64,000 bases of DNA from Lamellibrachia columna. Lineage: Eukaryota; Annelida; Polychaeta; Sabellida; Siboglinidae. The notes below the pieces were generated by a model. That model was not told the DNA's origin and made no database searches. It saw nothing but the letters and a program-made list of their open reading frames with translations. A program made the translations under genes and the position numbers. The stretch lies in contig OY759271.1 of NCBI GenBank assembly GCA_963662155.1, positions 38,931,581 through 38,995,580 on the forward strand. The letters are read 5' to 3'. This document shows positions 19,431-58,259 of the stretch, piece after piece (the first letter of the stretch is position 1; each line of letters starts with the position of its first letter).

Positions 19431-19710
19431 GCTGGCGCCAGTGTAATATGACCCCGTAACTTGACCCCAATGAGCAGTTCAGTAGATCGAGCCGCGGGCG
19501 AACTGTGATTTTGGACGGAGTCGCTCTCGTTACGCAGGATTTTTGTTTATTTACGCCACCACCAACTCGATTATATACGAAACGGCTTAAAAGGTATCAT
19601 GTCGAAAGTACCGACGATTTGACCATGTCGGACTTGATACAGATATTTGAATCAGCGAAGTATTATTGAGGCCGAAAAAAGGGGGTGTATCTGTCAAGTC
19701 TCAACTCAAG
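19431..19710 (+). promoter_or_regulatory. Probable promoter and 5'UTR region of the RAB11FIP2-like gene
   Basis: This stretch directly upstream of the start codon has more C, G and CpG (GAGCCGCGGGCGAAC, GGAGTCGCTCTCGTTACG) than the surrounding AT-rich DNA and carries no repeat. Such a local change is typical of animal promoters. A TATA-like TTATATACG is near 19570. No transcription start can be fixed from sequence. Confidence 0.35.
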
Positions 19711-46012
<26,302 letters not shown>

Positions 46013-46250
46013 GTGAGTATATGTCACCCCATTCCTATAACCCTCAACCTTCTTCTACTCCCTTGTCCCTGTACAGAGCTGGCTGGAAACCGGTCTCAGC
46101 TGTCTTAGTTTGTTATCACTGAGATGTTGGAAGCTGAGGGAGAGAACTTGTCTGATGGTGAGAAGGTGTCCAAGTCTTGTTATTGTTAGCAAGGTTGACA
46201 GGTTTATAGAGCTTTAGCAGTAAGCCAAAGGTGTTCTCAAGAAAGGCCAA

Positions 46251-46496
46251 GCTAGGGTAGGTTTCCTTCATTGCCTTGGCTGTGGTACAGGCTAGGGTAG
46301 GTTTCCTTCATTGCCTTGGCTGTGGTACAGGGCTTATGACAGTGTGGTACAGGGCTTATGACAGTGTGGTACAGGGCTTATGACAGTGTGGTACAGGGCT
46401 TATGACAGTGTGGTACAGGGCTTATGACAGTATGGTACAGGGCTTATGACAGTATGGTACAGGGCTTATGACAGTGTGGTACAGGGCTTATGACAG
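46251..46496. repeat. Nested tandem repeats: 40-bp duplication followed by 22-bp unit, 8 copies
   Basis: A 40-bp block starting GCTAGGGTAGGTTTCC occurs at 46251 and 46291. Its end, TGTGGTACAG, starts the following 22-bp array (GTGGTACAGGGCTTATGAC). Confidence 0.92.
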
Positions 46497-46499
46497 GTA

Positions 46500-47460
46500 C
46501 ACCCCCTCTCTTTCTACCCCACATGTAAATCACATTCAGTGACCTGATTTGGTCTTAGTAGGTCTCCTGTCCCATACATCAACTTGTTACATCACAGGTT
46601 GCACAATGCACTGGTGTTTGTTTCATTGATTGTGTTGTCTTTTGTTGGTTGTTAATATCATTTCTCACTATATTATATTGTTATGGCGTCTGCGCAATAA
46701 ATAAACATTTCAGTCCAACTACTTGGCAACTGCCCATTAACAGTTTTTCCTTATGGCAGTTGGGAGAAAACAGAAATAAGCACTTGCTCTCCGATGCAAG
46801 AGATGGTCAGATACCACCAAGTCCTACGCTGCTATTGCTCTCCGATGCAAGATATGGTCAGATACCACCAAGTCCTACGCTGCTATTGTGCCAGAAGTTC
46901 ACCAATCAACATTGTGTGAAACCTCGGTGAATCCCCGGCATGCCACAGATAGGTAGTTCTGGAAGAAGTGTTTTTTAATGGCCAGTACACAGAACTCTGA
47001 CTTGGTCATGATAACGTTGACATAGCAACATAAGAAATCACATTTAAGAATTTCTCTCATCTTGTGTGGGTCTTGTTTTGTGATTTGTGATCTTATCTAG
47101 CCACGTTGCCCAGTGTATGCTGCTCAGTGCTATCCAGACATGAAAGCAATCTTTCGAGGAAGGTCTGACAAAACAGGGTGGCCAACATTTGAAGAATTGT
47201 ACTGAGTAGATTTACTTGAAATTGAGGGGTGTAGGTGTTGATGCGGTGTTGATGCAGTGTTGATGTGGTGTTACTGCGTTAGTTCTAGATGGGAAACTTT
47301 TTGGGAAATCATCATACGCATAGGATTGCCAGATAGCATACCTATGCATTCGTAGTTGGTGCGTAATCCTCTAAATGTGTAGTATGTACAAACGTGTATA
47401 CAGTTGGTATACATCACAGTTGTAGTGTTTGTGTAAAGTTTAATGACTTCTCGTGTAGAT
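46500..47460. other. Unique intron sequence with a 50-bp direct duplication
   Basis: The segment around 46785-46830 (CTCTCCGATGCAAGA, GGTCAGATACCACC) is repeated at 46835-46885. Nothing else recognised. Confidence 0.6.
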
Positions 47461-47464
47461 GATC

Positions 47465-47468
<4 letters not shown>

Positions 47469-47539
<71 letters not shown>
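47469..47539. repeat. (TA)n microsatellite
   Basis: About 35 TA dinucleotides, followed by degenerate CATATATAGATATA units to about 47575. Confidence 0.97.
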
Positions 47540-47541
<2 letters not shown>

Positions 47542-47579
47542 ATATATAGATATACATATATAGATATACATACATTTCA

Positions 47580-49050
47580 ATACTGGAGACATTTTGGCGG
47601 TCCAGTTTAGAATTGACCTGACATGAATTTTGGAGTAAAGGATATTACAATTATATTATCATTTGATATGGCATATATGTTTTTTTACATATGCATATAT
47701 TAATTTTTAGACTGTTGTAAAGCACCATAGAGCACTATGTGATTATGGCACTATATAAATACTGTATTTTATTATTATCACTATGATTATAGTGTGCACA
47801 TAAAAAGCAATATCCCTTTGTGAAGATTAAATTAAACTAACTTTCATAAAAGATGGACACCAAAATGGGACATTCAGAAGTGCACCAAATGGGAATTAGA
47901 ATAATCCTTTGGGAGGCAGATGAAACAAGCAACCTTTTCATGGATACAAGATTAGCAAAACCATGGTAACGGTCGTTGAGGCTGGTGTCCTTGAGAATAA
48001 CGACTGTGACCGGGACCGGCTAGACATGAAAGTGAATTCACGACTGTTCCTGTTTGTTTTCTTTTGAAGTACACTGTGTGGTCATCCTTTCGATAGCATT
48101 TTAATTCAGATGCTTTTAATGGGATATGAGTTAATTTTTTCCACGGTGTCCTGAATGTCACAAACATTTTCGTTACTTTAATTTAACATTTTCATTGCAC
48201 AATTTAAGGTAAATTTTTTATAATTCGATTTTAAGAATCAAAGTTCTATGTGATTATTTAACTGGCAAAACAAATTTCCCCGTGAATGTCAGCGCAATGT
48301 CATGCAATGAACTTTGGAGTGCACTGCGGTAAAGGACATTGTTGTAATGAACGTTACATGTCAGTCTACTTTGTGCTTAAATCATCGAACATAGGACACA
48401 ATTTTCAGCAATCTTTCATAATACCAAGAAAAAATGCTAATATATGTCAATATTATGAAATATATTAGTTTCATGGACAATTTGTGTCTCGGTGGTATTA
48501 TTATCAATTTCACCGCTATCAACAGACTGGAATCAACAAACATAGGATAGATATCAACCAAAAAAGCAGTTGCAATGATTATGCAAATATTGTAAAATTG
48601 TGCAATTTCTTCTTCAAATTCATGACTTATTGTCAATGAAATTTAGTTTTTTCATCTGAAAAACTTTTTCGGAAGCCGTCACGGGAAAGGCCTATGTGAT
48701 GACGAAATTGACGTTGTAAAAAGTACTGCTCTGTCAGAGCCATGAGCCATTCCATGACAAGATGAACACACAACAACAGGAGCTCTAGACAGAACACTCA
48801 GTCTGTACAGAACCTACAGTATCACTCATTGCTCAGTCAAGATAGTGAAGCTCCTTCTGTGTATCTTGCATTAGAGGAATCAGAGAACGTCCCAATATGT
48901 TTCAGAGAACTAAAGGAATTGTACTTATTTACAAGTTTTTCGTGTCCATGCGGCGAACGTTGCATGTACAACATAAAGTTTGAATTTGGAGATGTTTAAC
49001 AGTTGGTGATTTTTTCTTTTTAAAATGTTGAGATAAAGAAAGTTGTTTGA
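47580..49050. other. Unique intron sequence with a possible SINE tail
   Basis: Around 47716-47775 AGCACTATGTGATTATGGCA and CACTATATAAATACTG look like the 3' tail shared by several invertebrate SINEs, but no tRNA-like head was seen. No coding feature. Confidence 0.4.
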
Positions 49051-49058
49051 AATGTACG

Positions 49059-49170
49059 AAATGATAGTTGCCATTAAATGAAATGATAGTTACCATTAAA
49101 TGAAATGATAGTTGCCATTAAATGAAATGATAGTTGCCATTAAATGAAATGATAGTTGCCATTAAATGAA
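49059..49170. repeat. Short tandem array, 22-bp unit, five copies
   Basis: AAATGATAGTTGCCATTAAATG repeated at 22 bp; the second copy has TACC for TGCC. Confidence 0.92.
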
Positions 49171-49577
49171 CAAAATAGTTAGACACTGACTCCATCACTG
49201 GGGTGACGCCTGTCGCCGTGTCCTTTTTTAGATCTTGATTTAACATGTTAAAATTATATGAAGGAAATTATAATTATACAATTAGTGTTTTGGTTCCAAA
49301 GGGCATTCTATCAGCATAGAGGACCTTTTGAAAAAAATATAATTTACCTGGGGTATATGCTAATTACGTTACTGAAGGACACCAAGTCATGAACGTTGCA
49401 TAATGCAGGGCTTGTAGTACAATGCAATTATTGTACACTTAACATTGAGTAACTATCTTTTTACTGTTTCCTGTTATCAAGAATGTGTTCAAGAATGTAA
49501 TAAACCTAACATCATTTTTTTTATTGATGAATTTTAATTTTGAACCTCTGTCCCACTTTTGTGTGCCAGTATCAAAA

Positions 49578-49715
49578 AGGCATGCATGCACCACGCACGC
49601 ATGCACCATGCACACATGCACCCACACATGCAGCCACGTGCACTCGCACGCACACATACATACATAAATATGTGTGTGTGTGTGTGTGTGTGCGTGCGTG
49701 CGTGCACACGCGTGC
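49578..49715. repeat. Purine-pyrimidine alternating tract
   Basis: ATGCACCACGCACGCATG-type repeats change to (GT)n and GCGTGCGTGCGTGC. Alternating purine-pyrimidine with CG steps is a Z-DNA-prone sequence. Confidence 0.8.
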
Positions 49716-50125
49716 CAGAAATTCTAGCATGTCTTATCTTTGTCCGATGGTATCAAGTTGATGGTGAAGGGGAAAGTAAAATATAATGATTTTGAGGTAA
49801 CTCGGTGACATGCCAAATTGCCAATGACATGCATAATTATGGCCCCGCTTACAAATTTATGTAAGTGTATGTGTCCATGTTTGAGATGACCCCCATCTTG
49901 ATGTACATATGCACATCTTCAGCCATATCAAAGCAGCTCTATGACTATATATACAACACAGGTGCGTACTGTTGTGTAATTTAAAATCCGAGCAGGTTGG
50001 GTTTTTGTGTGCGCAGCAACACAGATGAAGTGAGTAATATACACTGCCTGTCATAACACTATTCTTGGCTTAGACAAGGTAAAAGGCATCTACAGCTGTT
50101 AGTGACTCATTCGAAAGACACAAAC

Positions 50126-51466
50126 TTCCAACTACCTAGTACCTATATCCAACTACCTAGTACCTACATCCAACTACCTAGTACCTACATCCAACTACCT
50201 AGTACCTACACCCTAGTACCTACATCCAACTACCTAGTACCTACATCCAACTACCTAGTACCTACATCCAACTACCTTGTACCTACACCCAACTATCTAG
50301 TACCTACATTCAACTACCTAGTACCTACATCCAACTACCTAGTACCTACATCCCACTACCTTGTACCTACACCCAACTATCTAGTACCTACATTCAACTA
50401 CCTAATACCTACACCCAACTACCTACATCTAACTACCTAGTACCTACATACAACCACGTAGTACCTACATCCAACTACCTAGTACCTACATCCAACTACC
50501 TAGTATCTACATCCAACTACCTAGTACCTACATCCAACTACCTAGTACCTACATCCAACTACCTAGTACCTACATCCAACTACCTAGTACCTACATCCAA
50601 CTACCTAGTACCTACATCCATGTACCTACATCCAACTACCTAGTACCTACACCCAACTACCTAGTACCTACATCCAACTACCTAGTACCTACATCCAAGT
50701 ATCTACATCCAACTACCTAGTACCTACACCCAACTACCTAGTACCTACATCCAACTACCTAGTACCTACATCCAACTATCTAGTACCTACACCCAACTAT
50801 CTAGTACCGACATCCAACTACATAGTGCCTACATCCAACTATCTAGTACCTACACCCAACTATCTAGTACCTACATCCAACTATCTAGTACCGACATCCA
50901 AATACATAATGCCTACATCCAACTACCTACTACTTACACCCAACTACCTAGTACCTACACCCAACTACCTAGTACCTACACCCAACTACCTAGTACCTAC
51001 ATTCAACTACCTAGTACCAACATCCAACTACATAGTACCTACATCCAACTATCTAGTACCTGTATCCCACTACCTAGTACCTACATCCAACTACCTAGTA
51101 CCTACACCCAACTACCTAGTACCTACACCCAACTACCTAGTACCTACATCCAACTACCTAGGACCTACATCCAACTACCTAGTACATACATCCAACTATC
51201 TAGTACCTACACCCAACTACCTAGTACCTACACCCAACTACCTAGTATTTACACCCAACTACCTAGTACCTACATCCAACTATCTAGTACCTACATCCAA
51301 CTACCTAGTACCTACATCCAACTACCTAGTACCTACACCCAACTACCTAGTACCTACATCCAACTACCTAGTGCCTACATCCAACTGCCTACTGCCTACA
51401 TCCAACTACCTAGTGCCTACATCCAACTGCCTAGTGCCTACATCCAACTACCTAGTGCCTACATGC
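50126..51466. repeat. Minisatellite, 21-bp unit, about 64 copies
   Basis: CAACTACCTAGTACCTACAT plus C, period 21 bp, with ACACCC/ACATCC and CTATCTAG variants. Some units are shortened. The open frame (NYLVPTS repeated) is a repeat artefact. Confidence 0.95.
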
Positions 51467-51469
51467 GTC

Positions 51470-51995
51470 ATGCTGTAGTAATCGGCAAGTTGTACCCAAG
51501 TTTGCTGAAACAACTGAGTGGACAGCTCGCCTGCAGTAATATGGCAATACAGACTTGGCCTGTCACACTGAATCAGTGCAATTCAGCATTGTATGGCACT
51601 TGACCCTTGACACAGCACACTGGCTACTGCACAGTCACCACTGTAACCTTATCAACCACAGAACATAGTTTGGATGTCTTCTACCTGGAAGTCATCAATG
51701 TACCAACTTACTGCAAAGCGCTGTTAATTTTTTATCAAAAGGTCATCATTGAAATGTTTTGAACTGGAAGACCGAAGTCATGAGACCTAGGTCATGATTA
51801 GAATGTCCCATGTGTTCACCAGGAAAACCCTAGTCATGAGGCCCTAGTTATGAGCGCCTAGTCATGAGGCTCTAGTCATGATCATGAGGCCTGATGCTGG
51901 TTGTCCGTCCAGTCAGTTCATGACTACAGCATGTCTAACACCTGTCCAGCAAAGAATGTCACTGAAGATATGAAACATAAACCATGACGCGACTT
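51470..51995. other. Unique intron sequence
   Basis: It includes a small degenerate repeat of CCTAGTCATGAG near 51785-51890. No coding feature. Confidence 0.6.
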
Positions 51996-51997
51996 AG

Positions 51998-53630
51998 TGT
52001 ATGACTGCTAGGAAAGTACAAGGTTGTCTACAAATGTAGATGTGAACAAGCACGTAGCAGTAGTATCTCTCGGGGAGAACGTACGAATGATTGCAAGACT
52101 GTAGATGTTAGTGTATGACTGCTGTGAAAGTACAAGGTTGTCTACAAATGTAGATGTGAACAAGCACGTAGCAGTAGTATCTCTCGGGGAGAACGTACGA
52201 ATGATTGCAAGACTGTAGATGTTAGTGTATGACTGCTGTGAAAGTACAAGGTTGTCTACAAATGTAGATGTGAACAAGCACGTAGCAGTAGTATCTCTCG
52301 GGGAGAACGTACGAATGATTGCAAGACTGTAGATGTTAGTGTATGACTGCTGTGAAAGTACAAGGTTGTCTACAAATGTGGATGTGAACAAGCACGTAGC
52401 AGTAGTATCTCTCGGGGAGAACGTACGAATGATTGCAAGACTGTAGATGTTAGTGTATGACTGCTGTGAAAGTACAAGGTTGTCTACAAATGTAGATGTG
52501 AACAAGCACGTAGCAGTAGTATCTCTCGGGGAGAACGTACGAATGATTGCAAGACTGTAGATGTTAGTGTATGACTGCTGTGAAAGTACAAGGTTGTCTA
52601 CAAATGTGGATGTGAACAAGCACGTAGCAGTAGTATCTCTCGGGGAGAACGTACGAATGATTGCAAGACTGTAGATGTTAGTGTATGACTGCTGTGAAAG
52701 TACAAGGTTGTCTACAAATGTAGATGTGAACAAGCACGTAACAGTAATATCTCTCGGGGAGAACGTACGAATGATTGCAAGACTGTAGATGTTAGTGTAT
52801 GACTGCTGTGAAAGTACAAGGTTGTCTACAAATGTGGATGTGAACAATCACGTAGCAGTAGTATCTCTCGGGGAGAACGTACGAATGATTGCAAGACTGC
52901 AGATGTTAGTGTATGACTGCTGTGAAAGTACAAGGTTGTCTACAAATGTGGATGTGAACAAGCACGTAGCAGTAGTATCTCTCGGGGAGAACGTACGAAT
53001 GATTGCAAGACTGTAGATGTTAGTGTATGACTGCTGTGAAAGTACAAGGTTGTCTACAAATGTGGATGTGAACAAGCACATAGCAGTAGTATCTCTCGGG
53101 GAGAACGTACGAATGATTGCAAGACTGTAGATGTTAGTGTATGACTGCTGTGAAAGTACAAGGTTGTCTACAAATGTAGATGTGAACAAGCACGTAGCAG
53201 TAGTATCTCTCGGGGAGAACGTACGAATGATTGCAAGACTGTAGATGTTAGTGTATGACTGCTGTGAAAGTACAAGGTTGTCTACAAATGTGGATGTGAA
53301 CAAGCACGTAGCAGTAGTATCTCTCGGGGAGAACGTACGAATGATTGCAAGACTGTAGATGTTAGTGTATGACTGCTGTGAAAGTACAAGGTTGTCTACA
53401 AATGTAGATGTGAACAAGCACGTAGCAGTAGTATCTCTCGGGGAGAACGTACGAATGATTGCAAGACTGTAGATGTTAGTGTATGACTGCTGTGAAAGTA
53501 CAAGGTTGTCTACAAATGTAGATGTGAACAAGCACGTAGCAGTAGTATCTCTCGGGGAGAACGTACGAATGATTGCAAGACTGTAGATGTTAGTGTATGA
53601 CTGCTGTGAAAGTACAAGGTTGTCTACTAT
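51998..53630. repeat. Minisatellite, 114-bp unit, about 14 copies
   Basis: GTTAGTGTATGACTGCTG recurs at 52107, 52221 and 52335, every 114 bp, with only one or two differences per unit. The period is divisible by three, which keeps a minus-strand frame open for the whole array (TFVDNLVLSQQSYTNIYSL). It has no recognised domain and no start or stop context. Confidence 0.96.
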
Positions 53631-53892
53631 CATTGACACAGTAGATCTTACTACGTGTACACATCTTGTGTTTGTCAACACGGACAACGTCTCTGCTATA
53701 CACTTGACTCATCGTTATCAGACCTTTTCATATTCCCAATACTTTCGAAGTACACTGAGCCAAGATATTATTAACTCTGATCTGTAAACGCACGCACTAG
53801 ATCTGACCTTGCTGTACTGGTGCAAGATCTTGTTGTCTTACTGACAGTGGTACACAAGTAGTTATGTAGGAGTATTTAAGTGTATTTTGCAT

Positions 53893-54667
53893 CTTCCATG
53901 TCATAGTTAAGTGTCTTTGTGATAGCTACTGCCACAGGTTCTTCCACGTCACGATTAAGTGTCTTTGTGATAGCTACTGCCACAGGTTCTTTCATGTCAT
54001 GGTTAAGTGTCTTTGTGATAGCTGCTGCCACAGGTTCTTCCACATCACGGTTAAGTGTCTTTGTGATAGCTGCTGCCACAGGTTCTTTCATGTCATGGTT
54101 AAGTGTCTTTGTGATAGCTGCTGCCACAGGTTCTTCCATGTCATGGTTAAGTGTCTTTGTGATAGCTACTGTCACAGGTTCTTCCATGTCATGGTTAAGT
54201 GTCTTTGTGATAGCTACTGTCACAGGTTCTTCCATGTCATGGTTAAGTGTCTTTGTGATAGCTACTGCCACAGGTTCTTCCATGTCACGGTTAAGTTTCT
54301 TTGTGATAGCTACTGCCACAGGTTCTTCCATGTCATGGTTAAGTGTCTTTGTGGTAGCTACTGCCACAGGTTCTTCCATGTCATGGTTAAGTGTCTTTGT
54401 GATAGCTGCTGCCACAGGTTCTTCCATGTCATGGTTAAGTGTCTTTGTGATAGCTACTGCCACAGGTTCTTCCATGTCATGGTTAAGTGTCTTTGTGATA
54501 GCTACTGCCACAGGTTCTTCCATGTCATGGTTAAGTGCCTTTGTGATAGCTACTGCCACAGGTTCTTCCATGTCATGGTTAAGTGCCTTTGTGATAGCTG
54601 CTGCCACAGGTTCTTCCATGTCATGGTTAAGTGCCTTTGTGATAGCTGCTGCCACGGGTTCTTCCAT
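53893..54667. repeat. Minisatellite, 48-bp unit, 16 copies
   Basis: CATGTCATGGTTAAGTGTC then TTTGTGATAGCTACTGCC, period 48 bp. Open in three frames (minus MEEPVAVAITKTLNHD, two plus frames), which argues against any one being a gene. Confidence 0.95.
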
Positions 54668-54745
54668 TCATCTGTGTCTATGCCGTTTTATCAAGGACAT
54701 TCACCAACACTAAATTGGCCCCAGAACCTTGGATTTATCTATATA

Positions 54746-55431
54746 CAATCATGCCTCGTTATTACGCGCCCCGTTATTACGCGGATTCGGATATAACGTG
54801 GTCAGTCATGGACCCCGATTTTCTGCCGCCAGCGGAAATGCCAAATAAGCCTGCTTAAACCTACTTAGAATTGCTTTGACAATTCTCAAGAAACATTAGG
54901 TGAACAATGTGAATGAACGAATATCAACGTAAATTTATGCTTCGGTCGAGATCAGTTGAAAGATGAAGTAAAACAATCATTAATTCTACTTATTGTCGTT
55001 TTCTGTGTTTTATAAACTTTCAAACTACGTTTGTCAAATCATATACATTTTCAGCTGCTCAGATCCAGGTTATTATTTTTGATTCATATGCCTATTGGTC
55101 CAGTACATCATCACCATAGTAGATCTATTCAGTAACGGTATACGTACATGTATTTTATTCAATTCAAGAATCATCAGGGTGTGACATTTAAAAATAATAC
55201 ACGTTGATGCTAGTATCGTTTAATAAGTTCCATAAACTGCATATTGGCGTGTAAGACAGTGCTGCAAGCACACAGGGCTTCGACAGCGTTCTTGGGCTTG
55301 GTGCAGCCGGCAGCGATCGCTGTTGTTTAGTAGCTCCCTGGTGGCAGATATGAGAACACCTAATGCGCCTCGCGTACAGCGCGGTCCGAAATCGTGGACC
55401 CCGACCACTGCGTTATAACAAGGCTCAACTG
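54746..55431. mobile_element. Pogo/Tigger-like MITE, copy 2 (686 bp)
   Basis: The ends CAATCATGCCTCGTTATTAC and (reverse complement) CAGTTGAGCCTTGTTATAAC are flanked by TA (54744-54745 and 55432-55433). The internal sequence matches copy 1 at 1271-2242 but lacks about 270 bp after AATATCAACGT. No transposase. Confidence 0.8.
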
Positions 55432-55710
55432 TACCCATTTTAAACCAATGGATGAACTTTATTCATTGTGTATCTGATCTACTGGTTATGAATAGTCTTT
55501 ATTTTTGGACATTTTGCAATGATTAAAGGTGCTTAATCAATTAGATTTTTTGCTAGTCTCATTTCAAATTAATTTTGTGATAAACCAAACCTACCTAGTG
55601 TCCACTGGAACATGTTAGTTTGTTTGTGCAACTTTTGTATGTAGTTTTTGTGAAATCATCAGACAAACTATTAAATTAGTTAATGCTTGTTCAAGCATTA
55701 GTTTTAAGAA

Positions 55711-56286
55711 TCTTTTGTTTGCACCTAATGGTGGTGTCTTTTGTTTGCACCTAATGGTGGTGTCTTTTGTTTGCACCTAATGGTGGTGTCTTTTGTTTGC
55801 ACCTAATGGTAGTATCTTTTGTTTGCACCTAATGGTGGTGTCTTTTGTTTGCACCTAATGGTGGTGTCTTTTGTTTGCACCTAATGGTGGTGTCTTTTGT
55901 TTGCACCTAATGATGGTGTCTTTTGTTTGCACCTAATGGTAGTGTCTTTTGTTTGTACCTAATGGTGGTGTCTTTTGTTTGCACCTAATGGTGGTGTCTT
56001 TTGTTTGCATCTAATGGTGGTGTCTTTTGTTTGCACCTAATGGTGGTGTCTTTTGTTTGCACCTAATGGTGGTGTCTTTTGTTTGCATCTAGTGGTGGTG
56101 TCTTTTGTTTGCACCTAATGGTGGTGTGTTTTGTTTGCATCTAATGGTGGTGTCTTTTGTTTGCACCTAATGGTGGTGTCTTTTGTTTGCACCTAATGAT
56201 GGTGTCTTTTGTTTGCACCTAATGGTGGTGTCTTTTGTTTGCACCTAATGGTGGTGTCTTTTGTTTGCATCTAGTGGTAGTGTCTT
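55711..56286. repeat. Minisatellite, 26-bp unit, about 22 copies
   Basis: GTGTCTTTTGTTTGCACCT with AATGGTG, period 26 bp. Confidence 0.95.
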
Positions 56287-56289
56287 TCA

Positions 56290-57280
56290 ATTTTACACCA
56301 GATAACCTGACGTTTTTCCAGTTGTTGCTTAGTGTGACGTAATAACTTGACCTTTGTTGTCAATGTCCAGGAGCAGAAAAGCCTGAGAAAAAAATATTTC
56401 TTCTTTATTCCTGCATTGGGTGAAAGAAAATATCCCTTGAAAGCTTCCCTAGTATTAGAAATAGGGCACCTTCACCCCAGAAGAGAAAGAAGAAAGCAGG
56501 AAATTATCCTCTCCTTTTGGTAAACAAGAAAGGACAATATTTCTTACCTATCCTTGGTAATCCTTTAGAGACAGACTAACCAGGAGCACACAGCCGCCTG
56601 GATTAAGTCCAGTCACTGAGACATGTAGCATTGTTACTGGATCAGCCAGCCCCAGTCTAGCTTCCCATCCATATCCCACAGGGAGGCAGAGGCAGCTGCA
56701 ACACAATGATAATTCCCTTCATTAGCAATGCAAAGATGTGCACAGCCCACCTCAAAGAATGAGTGGGTCTGGTGTGAGCAGACTGCCACTGCCTGCATTA
56801 GTAGTCAGTGCATTGGCTTAGCATCCACTCATCACAATATTGCACTCCTCTCTATGTGGTAACTTCTCTGTTATACATTAGCAATCAGTGGCGTATCTAG
56901 GATCTCGCAAGGGGGCCAATCATTGTCATCCATTAGTTTTCCATGTGAATATCTTCCACACCATTGGAGCACGTTTGCACAACAATGAGTTAGGTTATGA
57001 AACTCTGCAGCACTGCCATTTGTAATTTCATAATAGTTATGGCAACATCATTACCCCATAGAGGACGTTGTCTGGCTCTGGGGTGTGGCCATTGTAGGGT
57101 CATCATGGGTAGATATGGCACACCAGGAGATAAGGATTATTTATAACATTGGCTTTTTTATCTTGTATGACAAACATTCTTCTACAAAACTTCGTACTTA
57201 AAAACAGTTTTAGCTCAAATATCCTCTATTTATTATGTGTATGTAAGGAATATCCATATGGAATACTAGCATTTGGAATA
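56290..57280. other. Unique sequence, nothing recognised
   Basis: AGTGGCGTATCTAGGATC near 56887 resembles a motif often seen at ends of invertebrate dispersed repeats, but no element could be bounded. Confidence 0.5.
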
Positions 57281-57282
57281 GA

Positions 57283-57468
<186 letters not shown>

Positions 57469-57550
57469 AACCCTCTCTGCTCCCACTGGAACATGTTAAC
57501 AGCCCCAACAGATCTCCTAAAGGCAACTTCCCTCACAACCTCTAAGTTGG

Positions 57551-57966
57551 ATCTCAACTGTCCTGTTGCTCCTCCATGTTTCTGAAGCATGTTGTAGGAC
57601 TGAATGATCTCAACCGTCCTGTTGCTCTTCCATGTTTCTGAAACATGTAGGACTGAATGATCTCAACCGTCCTGTTGCTCCTCCGTGTTTCTGAAGCATG
57701 TTGTAGGACTGAATGATCTCAACCATCCTGTTGCTCTTCTGTGTTTCTGAAACATGTAGGACTGAATGATCTCAACCGTCCTGTTGGTCCTCCATGTTTC
57801 TGAAACATGTTGTAGGACTGAATGATCTCAACAGTCCTGTGGCTCCTCCGTGTTTCTGAAGCATGTTGAAGGTCTGAATGATCTCAACCGTCCTGTTGCT
57901 CCTCCGTGTTTCTGAAGCATGGTGTAGGACTGAATGATCTCAACCGTCATGTTGTAGGACTGAATG
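57551..57966. repeat. Minisatellite, 53 to 57-bp unit, about 7 copies
   Basis: GATCTCAACCGTCCTGTTG then CATGTTTCTGAAGCATG; units differ by presence of TTGT before AGGACTGAATG. Confidence 0.92.
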
Positions 57967-58019
57967 CACATTGGATCTGTATATTTTCAGTTCAGGAATA
58001 GAATCCTAACATTTACCGT

Positions 58020-58250
58020 CATTTGGAATGGAATGCTTGTATTTGGAATGGAATGTCAACATTTGGAATGTAAATAAATAGATATTCATTTGGAATGGAA
58101 TGGAATGCATACATTTGGAATGGAATATCTACATTTGGAATGGAATGGAATGTCTACATTTGTAATGTCAACACATGACAGTGTCTGGTGCCGGCCACTG
58201 TCAACACATGACAGTGTCTGGTGCCGGCCACTGTCAACTCATGACAGTGT
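58020..58250. repeat. Degenerate ATTTGGAATGGAATG repeats and a 33-bp triplication
   Basis: ATTTGGAATGGAATG variants occur to about 58165. Then GTCAACACATGACAGTG with GTCTGGTGCCGGCCACT is repeated at 33 bp, nearly three copies. Confidence 0.85.
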
Positions 58251-58259
58251 AATCTGTGC

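Noticed and set aside
52008..53687. Minus-strand 279-residue frames in the 114-bp array
   Set aside because: Unit length divisible by three; no known domain; inside a probable intron.
53876..54667. Minus-strand frame MEEPVAVAITKTLNHD repeated 16 times
   Set aside because: It looks like a repeat protein, but two plus frames are equally open and there is no splice or start context; a 48-bp unit explains it.
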